Below, piece after piece: positions 43,452 through 50,752 of a stretch of DNA of 64,000 bases. The notes under the pieces were generated by a model, which was not told the DNA's origin, made no database searches, and saw nothing but the letters and a program-made list of their open reading frames with translations. Within the stretch, counting starts at the first letter, position 1, and the number at the start of each line of letters is the position of its first letter. This DNA comes from an uncultured Eubacteriales bacterium (GTDB lineage Bacteria > Bacillota > Clostridia > Lachnospirales > Lachnospiraceae): NCBI GenBank assembly GCA_949283695.1, contig CASDTX010000025.1:310001-374000 (forward strand), written 5' to 3'. The translations under genes and the position numbers were made by a program.

Positions 43452-43536
43452 GCCCCTTGTCCACTGACGCGTGACGTCGGTATACACGGATGCTACCCTC
43501 TCTTTATCGACCGTGTGTGCTTTTGTAAAGAGAGGG
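43452..43536. repeat. Dispersed hairpin element, copy 2, with upstream module
   Basis: CCCTCTCTTTA (43496-43506) pairs perfectly with TAAAGAGAGGG (43526-43536), with CCGTGTGTGCTTTTG in the loop, nearly identical to 13986-14026. GCCCCTTGTCCnCnGACGC at 43452 matches 13941 and sits 44 bp before the hairpin (45 bp in copy 1). The left arm of the 18-bp hairpin seen in copy 1 is missing here. It lies between the FMN riboswitch terminator and ribU. Confidence 0.8.
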
Positions 43537-43580
43537 TATTCTCAGCCATAAGAATCCTTCTGTCGAATACATAATTATAT

Positions 43581-43613
43581 ACGAAAGAAACCCCCGAATA
43601 ATCTATCCGGGGG
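43581..43613 (-). terminator. Expression-platform terminator of the FMN riboswitch
   Basis: On the minus strand CCCCCGGATA (43613-43604) and TTCGGGGG close a hairpin, followed by TTTCTTTCG. An alternative hairpin CTGTCTG (43638-43644) with CAGACAG (43658-43664) lies between aptamer and terminator and may be the antiterminator partner. Confidence 0.85.
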
Positions 43614-43673
43614 CTGAAAATTCTTTTCATGGCCGATCTGTCTGTGCGCTGAAAAAACAGACAGTGGTAAATC

Positions 43674-43801
43674 TCTTCTCTCATCCAGACTATACTGTCG
43701 GTACCGGAATTCCTTTTTCAATAAAAAGTCACCGGTTCAGCCGCTTATAAGCGGGTCGCGGACTATACCGCCGGTTGGGACTCTCACCCGACCCCGAAGA
43801 T
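43674..43801 (-). promoter_or_regulatory. FMN riboswitch (RFN element)
   Basis: Read on the minus strand from 43801, the conserved RFN boxes appear in order: CGGGGTCGGGTGAGAGTCCC, then ACCGGCGGTATAGTCCGCGA, CCGCTTATAAGCGG, CTGAACCGGTGA, CCGGTACCGACAGTATAGTC and TGGATGAGAGAAG. FMN binding would favour the terminator at 43581-43613 and reduce ribU expression. No promoter was pinned down upstream of 43801. Confidence 0.95.
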
Positions 43802-44063
43802 CTGTTCCTTTTACAGCTAATACTATACCTCTTCTTGCAGACAATTTCAAGAGTGGTTCATATTTTTCCCGCCTTTTTCCTTCTGTTTTTCCTGTCCTTT
43901 TTCCTGCAGCCGTTTTTTATAGGGAGTGCCTTGTTATTTGATCATGCCAATGCTAAAATGAATCATATATTTTCAAACAACAGTTTTGCCGGCCTCATTC
44001 CGGATGTGCTGAGCATTAATATGTATTTGGAAGAGCCGGACAGGCGATGAAGGAGATCGGAGT

Positions 44064-44333
44064 ATGAGCATACTGACCTATTATTTATTGATCATCAATT
44101 TTTTGACATGGGTGGTGTACGGGCTGGACAAGGGCCGTGCAAAGTCCAGAAAGTGGAGGATCTCGGAACGGACGCTCCTTATGCTTGCCGCAGTGGGAGG
44201 CTCGGCGGGAGCACTGGTCGGGATGCTCTTGTTCCGGCATAAGACAAAGAAAGCAAAGTTCGTCATCCTCGTGCCGGTGCTGCTGGTGATTCATTGTGTT
44301 TGTGTGGGAATAGCAGTACAGTGGCTGATGTGA
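44064..44333 (+). CDS. DUF1294 family small membrane protein
   Basis: An 89-residue protein with a helix at about 4-20, a basic loop (DKGRAKSRKWRISERTL), a helix at about 35-57 containing LAAVGGSAGALVGMLLF, then RHKTKKAKF and a final helix (66-88). This is the DUF1294 pattern; function unknown. Its ribosome site is GGAGATCGGAGT. It ends 9 bp from the convergent AraC-type gene. The 260 bp upstream, after the riboswitch, contains no credible gene. Confidence 0.85.
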   Translation: MSILTYYLLIINFLTWVVYGLDKGRAKSRKWRISERTLLMLAAVGGSAGALVGMLLFRHKTKKAKFVILVPVLLVIHCVCVGIAVQWLM

Positions 44334-44342
44334 CAGGTATTC

Positions 44343-45392
44343 TCATTGATTTTCCTTTCTGTATTCTCCGGGCGTCATACCGTAGACTTTCTTGAAAGTA
44401 CGCATGAAATGTTCCGGATTCTCATATCCCACCAGTTCGCAGATTGAGTTTATGCTTAAGGTTGTTTCCCGAAGTGCACGGCACGCCTGGCTAAGCTTAA
44501 TGTCTCGTATGATCTGCAGAAAGGTCCGTCCGGTACTGTCTTTGATGAGCGTGCTGAAGTGAGAGGGGCTGTAGCCGAAATGTGCGGCTGCCTCCTGCAG
44601 TGTAGTGGAATGATAATGCTTTGTCAGATAGTCAAGGATCTCTGTGATGGATCTGCCGCCGGATGAGCGGGTCAGGATAGATTCGATATCCTTGTCGTGG
44701 TAGCGCAGAAGCTGTGCCCAGAAGAGCATGAGGAGAGAGTTGAGGAACGCAGAGGAGTATTTCCCATGCCCCAGGTATTCGATATAGAGGTCTTCCAGCA
44801 GGGAACGAATCTGTTTGTCATCCCCCGCGTGAAAGATCAGATAATTCCCCTCTGTGTTATGGTACAGAACATGGGCAAAAAAGGTGGCAAGTGCGCTTCC
44901 GGCCGTCATAGTCTGAAAGAATGTGGACTGGAAGGTCGCCGCGCGGACAAGGATATTAAATGCCACACTGTCATCGAATATTCCGATGCTGTGCTTTGTA
45001 TTCGGAGGAATAATGCAGATATCTCCGGCCTTCAGCGGATGGGAGATGCTCTGGATTGTTGTATCTGCGTGTCCGTCATAGACGCAGAGAATCTCGAAGA
45101 ATTCATGTTCATGGGTAAAGACCGGAGTATACCGGAAATGCTTGCTCAGCATGATATTTCCCGGGATATTGATGAAGAGATCACTTTCCATGAGATGAGG
45201 AAACCAGGGATCCTGATGAAGCACTGGAACATACAGTTTCTTCTGACGAATATAATCTCTGTCAAGAGATTCCACATATTCCCGGAACGTCTCAGGGTGT
45301 TCTTTCTCTGCCAGGTATACGTTGCGGTAGAATATTTCATCCTCCGTGTAGGATGCGATATATTCCGGAAAATCTTTCTTCTCTATCTTCAT
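44343..45392 (-). CDS. AraC-family transcriptional regulator with cupin sensor
   Basis: A 349-residue regulator. A cupin-like sugar-binding domain (about 70-200; FTHEHEFFEILCVYDGHADTT, IIPPNTKHSIGIF) precedes two HTH motifs (about 250-345; TLQEAAAHFGYSPSHFSTLIK, and GYENPEHFMRTFKKVYGMTP). It is divergent from the transporter and glycosidase genes at 45826-50540, so it probably activates them in response to a sugar. AAAGGAG lies before the ATG on the minus strand. Confidence 0.88.
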   Translation of the reverse strand: MKIEKKDFPEYIASYTEDEIFYRNVYLAEKEHPETFREYVESLDRDYIRQKKLYVPVLHQDPWFPHLMESDLFINIPGNIMLSKHFRYTPVFTHEHEFFEILCVYDGHADTTIQSISHPLKAGDICIIPPNTKHSIGIFDDSVAFNILVRAATFQSTFFQTMTAGSALATFFAHVLYHNTEGNYLIFHAGDDKQIRSLLEDLYIEYLGHGKYSSAFLNSLLMLFWAQLLRYHDKDIESILTRSSGGRSITEILDYLTKHYHSTTLQEAAAHFGYSPSHFSTLIKDSTGRTFLQIIRDIKLSQACRALRETTLSINSICELVGYENPEHFMRTFKKVYGMTPGEYRKENQ

Positions 45393-45638
45393 AAAAACGT
45401 TCTCCTTTCACAGCAGGATAACGATGAAAAGTGTCGAAATTCCTGCGGTTGAGGTCTGCGAGTCGTGAAGCGGCAAATGGAAGCCCCTGCACTCTGAGGT
45501 TATTGTATCATGATTTCATACGGATCGGCCATGATTTTTCTTTCGTTGATTTCCGAGAAGTTACTGCTTGCAGGAATACCATCTGTAAAACCGCACCGCG
45601 CGCTTACCGTGGCTTCCGGTATTGTTTTGGCTATGGGA

Positions 45639-45721
45639 TGGCGCTCCCGGTATCTGTCTGAAAGCCGTCTGCCCCTTATGCCGGCATGGAGCAGCCGGCC
45701 TCGGGAATTCGTGTGAGCTGT
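45639..45721 (+). repeat. Partial copy of the element at 53360-53445
   Basis: TGGCGCTCCC begins this 83-bp stretch, which aligns with 53360-53445: GCCGTCTGCCCCTTATG against GCCGCCTGCCCCTTATG, AGCAGCCGGCC in both, and a GAGCTGT/GAACTGT end. No matching left end is visible here. The 433-bp gap 45393-45825 otherwise holds only the transporter promoter. Confidence 0.65.
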
Positions 45722-45763
45722 CAATTCGAAAAAAATGTCAGTTATTTTCAAAAAGAACCTCAA

Positions 45764-45791
45764 TTGGATAAAATGTGAAATCCGTTATGAT
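45764..45791 (+). promoter_or_regulatory. Promoter of the GPH transporter operon
   Basis: TTGGAT (45764-45769) and TATGAT (45786-45791) have a 16-bp spacer, and the -35 is weak. A/T-rich sequence with TGTCAATTCGAAAAAAATGT lies upstream, where an AraC-type activator could bind. No operator was identified. Confidence 0.5.
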
Positions 45792-45825
45792 AAATACATC
45801 AAGTAAGTAACGGAGGTAAAGAACT

Positions 45826-47187
45826 ATGAACGAAAAAGCAAACAAACCAATCGGCAAATGGCGCCAGAGAATCGGCTACGGTTCCTCCGATTTTGCCTGC
45901 AACCTGATCTGGCAGATGATCTCGCTTTATCTGCTTTATTTTTACACCAATGTCATGCATCTGAATGCGGCGGCAGTCAGTGTCATGTTTCTTGTGACCA
46001 AGGTGATTGACGGAATTTCGGATCTGATCGTAGGTTTCCTGATTGATAAGACCAACACAAAATGGGGAAAATCAAGACCGTGGATCCTGTTCGGAGCGAT
46101 CCCCTTCGGCATTACATCTGTGCTGGCATTCAGTGTGCCGGATATTTCGCAGACAGGGATGCTGATCTATGCGTATGTGACATATATCCTGCTGTCCACG
46201 TCATATACGATCGTGAATATCCCGATGGCATCGATTCTCCCGGCGCTGAGTGATGATCCCAGAGAAAGGACGGTGCTGGCATCCTGCAGAACCTTTTTCT
46301 CATCCATCGGATCCACAGTGGTGAGTGCATTTGCCCTGACACTGGTAGATAAGTTCGGAAACGGAAATGAAGCGCTGGGATTCAGAATCGTTATGATCCT
46401 CTTCGGTGTAATCGGATGTCTTGTTTTCTTCTTCTGCTTCTTCAACACAAGAGAGAAGATCACAGTACAGACGGAGAAAGTCAGCCTGAAAGCGAATATC
46501 CTGTCACTGCTCCACAACAAGCCGTGGAAGCTGTTCGCGCTGAATATCGTGTGGTTTTTCGGCGGGTATGTTATTCAGGCAAGCGCGGTGATCTACTACT
46601 TTACATATGTTGTACAGAACACGGCACTGGTACAGATTGTGGCAACCATCACAACTCTCGTTCCGATCGTGACCAACCTGTGCGCGCCGTTCCTCGTGAA
46701 GCTGACTTCGAAGCGAAATCTGATGACAATAGGAAATATCGTACACATTGCAGGTCTTCTGATGATTTTCTTCGGAGACACGAACGTCCCGGTGCTGATC
46801 GCAGGTGCAGTGATCGCGGCAGCGGGATACGGACTTAAGGGAAGCATGCATTTTGCAATGCAGCCGGATCCGGTTGATTACGGCGAGTGGAAATCCGGTG
46901 TAAATACAGCGGGAACCCTCTCAGCAGTCAACGGATTCATCGGCAAAGTCGGGATGGCGATCGCAAGCAGCGTAGGCGCGGCGCTTCTCGCAATGGGCGG
47001 GTTCGATGAGTATGCGGCGGTTCAGACAGCGACAGCACAGAATTTCATTACCGCAATGTATATCTGGGTTCCGGTCATCATGAATATCGGTTCCATTATC
47101 ACAATGGCATTCTATGATCTGGATAAGATCTATCCAGACATTATCAGAGAACTGGATGAAAGGAGAAATGCGCAATGCCGGAAGTAA
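45826..47187 (+). CDS. GPH-family sugar:cation symporter
   Basis: A 453-residue MFS-type permease of the glycoside-pentoside-hexuronide group with 12 predicted helices. IGYGSSDFACNLIWQMISLY at the N-terminus, FLIDKTNTKWGKSRPWILFG in the first cytosolic loop and MQPDPVDYGEWKSGVNTAGT (about 345-364) are the characteristic GPH motifs. It imports a glycoside with Na+ or H+. It overlaps the GH78-like gene by 13 bp, and an AraC regulator diverges from it. The glycoside cannot be identified; a rhamnoside or glucoside fits the neighbours. Confidence 0.9.
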   Translation: MNEKANKPIGKWRQRIGYGSSDFACNLIWQMISLYLLYFYTNVMHLNAAAVSVMFLVTKVIDGISDLIVGFLIDKTNTKWGKSRPWILFGAIPFGITSVLAFSVPDISQTGMLIYAYVTYILLSTSYTIVNIPMASILPALSDDPRERTVLASCRTFFSSIGSTVVSAFALTLVDKFGNGNEALGFRIVMILFGVIGCLVFFFCFFNTREKITVQTEKVSLKANILSLLHNKPWKLFALNIVWFFGGYVIQASAVIYYFTYVVQNTALVQIVATITTLVPIVTNLCAPFLVKLTSKRNLMTIGNIVHIAGLLMIFFGDTNVPVLIAGAVIAAAGYGLKGSMHFAMQPDPVDYGEWKSGVNTAGTLSAVNGFIGKVGMAIASSVGAALLAMGGFDEYAAVQTATAQNFITAMYIWVPVIMNIGSIITMAFYDLDKIYPDIIRELDERRNAQCRK

Positions 47188-48743
47188 GTATGGATCTTAA
47201 CATGGTAAGAGTAACGAATGGGGATTTCCTCGGCAAAGCGGAGGCTTGTGCCCCGAAACTGATCAGGACAGCGGTCCATCCGCAGAGGATTGTGGAGATC
47301 CGGAAGACAGAGGCTGTACATCCAGAAGTAGTATGGAGGGACCGCATAGAGAATCTTTCAAAGTACCATCTGAAGAAAGGAGACAAGCTCTGCCTTGACT
47401 TCGGAGATCACCAGGTGGGATATGTGACTCTGAAATTCGCATCCGTGGGAAGCCCCCAGGACGCGCCGGCGTTCTTTAAGGTGAAGTTCGGCGAGATCGC
47501 GAAAGAGATGACAGAAGATTCCGCGGATTATGACGGTTGGATCAGCAGAGGATGGATTCAGGAAGAGTATTTTCATATTGATGTGCTTCCTGCGGAATTA
47601 AAGCTGACGAGAAGGTATGCGTTCCGCTATCTGGAGATTGAGGTGATCGACACCTCTCTGAAATGGGCGCTTGTGCTGGAGGACGCTGCGGCGGAGTGCG
47701 TTTCATCTGTCAGAATGGACGATGTGCAGCCCGTGGAGAGTGAAGGCGAGGTGATCAGACGGCTGGACAGAGTCGGTCTTCGCACGCTGCACAACTGTAT
47801 GCAGGATGTGTTTGAAGACGGGCCGAAGAGAGACCGGAGATTATGGCTCGGAGATTTGCGGCTTCAGGCGCTGGCGAACTATGCTACATTTAAGAATTAT
47901 GATCTGGTGAAGCGTTGTCTCTATCTCTTCGCAGGACAGACGCGGGATGATGGACAAGTGAGCGCATGTCTTTTCACAGAGCCTGAGATCATCGTGGACG
48001 ATACATTTCTTCTGGACTATTCCATGTTCTTCGGGGCTGTGCTTTTGGATTATTATGATGCGTCCGGTGATCTGGACACATTGAAAGACCTGAGCGCATG
48101 TGCTTACCGCCAGATGGAGATTGCGGATGCGCAGTTTGATGAGAATGATCTTCTGAAAGCAGGCGAGGGATTCTGGGCATTCATAGACTGGACAGACGGA
48201 CTGGACAAACAGGCGGCCATGCAGGGCGTGTATATCTACTGCGCGAAGCGGGTGCAGAAGATCGCGGAGATTCTGGGAGAGACCGCGAAAGCGGAAGTGC
48301 TGAAAGCGAAGTGGAAGGCGCGGGCCAAGGCTGCGCTGGATGCTCTCTATGACGAAGAAAAAGGGCTGTTTGTCAGCGGGCCGGAGCGCCAGATCAACTA
48401 TGCAAGCCAGGTGTGGCTTGTGCTTGCGGGAGCCGTAGACAAGAAAAAAGGCGGTGAAATACTGGAGAGAGTGCTTGTGCTGAACCCGGAGAAAGGGATG
48501 GTGTCTCCCTATATGAACCACCATTATGTAGAGGCGCTCCTTCTGTGCGGCAGGAAAGATGACGCCATGGATTATATGAAATATTACTGGGGAGGAATGC
48601 TCAGTCACGGAGCGGATACGTTCTGGGAACTCTACAATCCGGAAGATCCGTCCGAGTCCCCTTATGGTTCGTCGATCGTCAACAGCTACTGCCACGCATG
48701 GAGCTGTACGCCGACCTGGCTCATCAGGACATATTTTGTGTAA
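47175..48743 (+). CDS. GH78-like alpha-L-rhamnosidase family protein, cytoplasmic
   Basis: A 522-residue protein without a signal peptide. An N-terminal beta domain (about 1-170, with the YAFRYLEIEVID jelly-roll end) precedes an (alpha/alpha)6 barrel (about 180-522). In the barrel, DVFEDGPKRDRRLWLGDLRL corresponds to the GH78 DxPxRERxxWxGD motif; FWAFIDWTDGLDKQ and SHGADTFWELYNPEDPSES follow, the latter carrying a probable catalytic Glu. The motif has Asp where many GH78 have Glu. It is shorter than most GH78 enzymes. AAAGGAG lies before the ATG, inside the transporter gene. Rhamnosidase activity is inferred. Confidence 0.78.
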   Translation: MPEVSMDLNMVRVTNGDFLGKAEACAPKLIRTAVHPQRIVEIRKTEAVHPEVVWRDRIENLSKYHLKKGDKLCLDFGDHQVGYVTLKFASVGSPQDAPAFFKVKFGEIAKEMTEDSADYDGWISRGWIQEEYFHIDVLPAELKLTRRYAFRYLEIEVIDTSLKWALVLEDAAAECVSSVRMDDVQPVESEGEVIRRLDRVGLRTLHNCMQDVFEDGPKRDRRLWLGDLRLQALANYATFKNYDLVKRCLYLFAGQTRDDGQVSACLFTEPEIIVDDTFLLDYSMFFGAVLLDYYDASGDLDTLKDLSACAYRQMEIADAQFDENDLLKAGEGFWAFIDWTDGLDKQAAMQGVYIYCAKRVQKIAEILGETAKAEVLKAKWKARAKAALDALYDEEKGLFVSGPERQINYASQVWLVLAGAVDKKKGGEILERVLVLNPEKGMVSPYMNHHYVEALLLCGRKDDAMDYMKYYWGGMLSHGADTFWELYNPEDPSESPYGSSIVNSYCHAWSCTPTWLIRTYFV

Positions 48744-48753
48744 AGCAGCGTTA

Positions 48754-48794
48754 CCCTCTCTTTGCTAGGGCACACATGTACTAGGAAAGAGAGG
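48754..48794. repeat. Dispersed hairpin element, copy 3 (inverted)
   Basis: CCTCTCTTT (48755-48763) pairs with AAAGAGAGG (48786-48794). The loop read on the minus strand contains ATGTGTGCCCTAG, related to GTGTGTGCTCTTG of copies 1 and 2, so this copy is inverted. It lies between the GH78-like and GH3 genes, 12 bp before the GH3 ATG. Confidence 0.75.
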
Positions 48795-48806
48795 ATAGGG
48801 AGGGAA

Positions 48807-50540
48807 ATGAAAATGGATGTGAAGAATCTTGTAAGTCAGATGACATTGGAAGAGAAGGCGGCCATGTGTTCCGGGGCTGATTTCTGGCATACGTGTGCCG
48901 TGGAGAGAATGGGAGTTCCTGCTACGGTTGTGAGTGATGGACCGCACGGTCTGCGCAAGCAGCCGGAAGAAGTGCTCGGGGACCATCTTGGGTTAAATGA
49001 CTCGATCGATGACATCAAGGGCGTCCAGTCGCAGAATGTAGGTACATCGATCAAGCATTTTGCGGCGAATAACCAGGAGCATGAGAGAATGTCCACTTCC
49101 GCGGAGGTGGATGAACGGACGTTAAGAGAGATCTACCTCCCGGCATTCGAGACCGCGGTCAAGAAAGCAGATCCGTGGACCGTGATGTGTTCTTATAACC
49201 GCCTGAACGGTACCTATGTCTCGGAGAACAGGTGGCTTCTGACAGAGGTATTAAGAGATGGGTGGGGATTTAACGGATATGTGATGTCTGACTGGGGCGC
49301 TGTCCGCGACCGCGTGAAAGGGGTGATTGCCGGTCTGGATCTTGAGATGCCGGGAAGCGGCGGGGCCAATGACAAAGCGATCATCGATGCGGTGAAGAAC
49401 GGGACGCTGAGTGAAGAGACACTGGATCAGGCAGTGGAGCGGATTCTCAATATTGGATACAGATACACGGAGAATCGGCGAGAGGAAGTATTTGACAGGG
49501 ATGCAGATCACAGGAAAGCCGCGGAGATTGCCGGAGAATGTATTGTGCTTCTGAAAAATGAGGTGTGCGGGGAGCGGACAGCCCTTCCGCTGGCAGGGAC
49601 AGAGAAGATCGCGTTTATCGGCGGATTTGCGGAGAAGCCGAGATATCAGGGCGGGGGTAGTTCCCATATTCATTCCCATGAGGTGGTCAGCACACTGTCT
49701 CTGAAAGACGCTTACGCAGAGATCACATATGCGCAGGGATTTTCCGCAGAAGCAGATGCAGCGGATGAGTCGCTTATGGAGGAAGCGGTGAAGACTGCGC
49801 AGGCAGCAGATAAGATCGTGGTATTTGCCGGACTTCCGGACAGCTTCGAGTCTGAGGGCTATGACCGCGGCCACATGCGCCTTCCGGAATGCCAGAACCG
49901 TCTGATCAGCAGGCTTGCGGTGCTTGGAAAACCGGTGATCGTGGTGCTTCACAACGGTTCTCCGGTAGAGATGCCGTGGATCGAGGAGGTACAGGCTGTT
50001 GTGGAGGCATACTTAGGCGGAGAGGCTGTTGCAGAGGCAGTCATGGATATTCTCTTTGGAAGGATCAACCCGTCCGGCAAGCTTGCAGAGACATTTCCGC
50101 TCAGGCTGGAGGATAATCCGAGCTATCTGAATTTCCCGGGAAGGGGAAAGCATTCCGTTTACGCGGAGGGAGTCTTTGTCGGATATCGTTATTATGATAC
50201 GAAGAAATGCGGCGTTCTCTTTCCATTTGGACATGGGCTGAGCTACACGACATTTAGTTACGACAATCTGAAGATTGTGCGCACGACAGAAAACGTGGGA
50301 GATTACAGGGTGAGTGTGGATGTGACGAACACAGGCAGCATTGCCGGCCGTGAGAGTGTGCAGCTCTATATCTCCGATCATACGGAAGCCGCAGTGCGTC
50401 CGGAACAGGAACTCAAAGGATTCGCATCGGTCATGCTGGCTCCGAGTGAGACAAAAACCGTGGAGATGGATCTTGATTACCGTTCTTTCGCCTGGTATGA
50501 CGTGACGAGAAAGGACTGGTATGCGGGCGGAGATGGATGA
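48807..50540 (+). CDS. GH3 beta-glycosidase with internal barrel deletion, probably inactive
   Basis: A 577-residue GH3 in normal order: barrel (about 1-230), second domain (about 240-430) and fibronectin-III-like domain (about 465-565). Compared with the intact GH3 at 11414, it runs from LGDHLGLNDS straight into DDIKGVQSQNVGTSIKHF. About 70-75 residues are therefore missing, including the equivalent of the APGMNIHRNPLCGRNF segment. The nucleophile Asp162 (VMSDWGAV) and KHF motif remain. After the stop, the usual C-terminal tail is found in another frame (50533-50661), so a second deletion with frameshift is likely. The barrel would be incomplete and activity is doubtful. It may be an assembly error; reads would decide. 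Confidence 0.8.
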   Translation: MKMDVKNLVSQMTLEEKAAMCSGADFWHTCAVERMGVPATVVSDGPHGLRKQPEEVLGDHLGLNDSIDDIKGVQSQNVGTSIKHFAANNQEHERMSTSAEVDERTLREIYLPAFETAVKKADPWTVMCSYNRLNGTYVSENRWLLTEVLRDGWGFNGYVMSDWGAVRDRVKGVIAGLDLEMPGSGGANDKAIIDAVKNGTLSEETLDQAVERILNIGYRYTENRREEVFDRDADHRKAAEIAGECIVLLKNEVCGERTALPLAGTEKIAFIGGFAEKPRYQGGGSSHIHSHEVVSTLSLKDAYAEITYAQGFSAEADAADESLMEEAVKTAQAADKIVVFAGLPDSFESEGYDRGHMRLPECQNRLISRLAVLGKPVIVVLHNGSPVEMPWIEEVQAVVEAYLGGEAVAEAVMDILFGRINPSGKLAETFPLRLEDNPSYLNFPGRGKHSVYAEGVFVGYRYYDTKKCGVLFPFGHGLSYTTFSYDNLKIVRTTENVGDYRVSVDVTNTGSIAGRESVQLYISDHTEAAVRPEQELKGFASVMLAPSETKTVEMDLDYRSFAWYDVTRKDWYAGGDG

Positions 50541-50661
50541 TATGATGAGAAATATGGTACATGATCTCCCGTTAAGTTCTCTTCGCAGTTTTTCGAAATT
50601 GGACAACGAAGGTCTGGCAGAATTGGTGCAAGAATTAAAAAGCATAACCGAGGAGGCTTGA
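50533..50661 (+). pseudogene. Out-of-frame remnant of the GH3 C-terminal tail
   Basis: A 42-residue frame (MDDMMRNMVHDLPLSSLRSF..., ending LVQELKSITEEA) overlaps the GH3 stop in the +1 frame. The M-x-LPLxSLxxF and ELVxEL pattern resembles the helical tail that ends many Lachnospiraceae GH3 proteins. It supports loss of sequence between the fibronectin-like domain and the tail. No ribosome site precedes it. Confidence 0.55.
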
Positions 50662-50727
50662 ACTTGCCCTTTTTCGGCCTGCTGTTCCGCACACATCTTG
50701 CACACGAATCGTACAGTTTGACGAGAA

Positions 50728-50752
50728 GAAAGAGGGCGTGCAGCCCTCTTTC
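50728..50752 (-). terminator. Terminator after aroA
   Basis: GAAAGAGGGC (50728-50737) pairs perfectly with GCCCTCTTTC (50743-50752) across GTGCA. It directly abuts the aroA stop and is followed on the minus strand by TTCTCGTC. It can also stop transcripts from the GH3 side. Confidence 0.75.

Noticed and set aside
43775..44050. 91-codon plus-strand frame with hydrophobic N-terminus
   Set aside because: Its first part is antisense to the FMN aptamer, whose RNA boxes explain the conservation there, and it lacks a ribosome site.
47841..48695. Minus-strand open frame of 284 codons opposite the GH78-like gene
   Set aside because: It lies wholly inside a well-supported glycosidase gene and has no ribosome site or recognisable motif.
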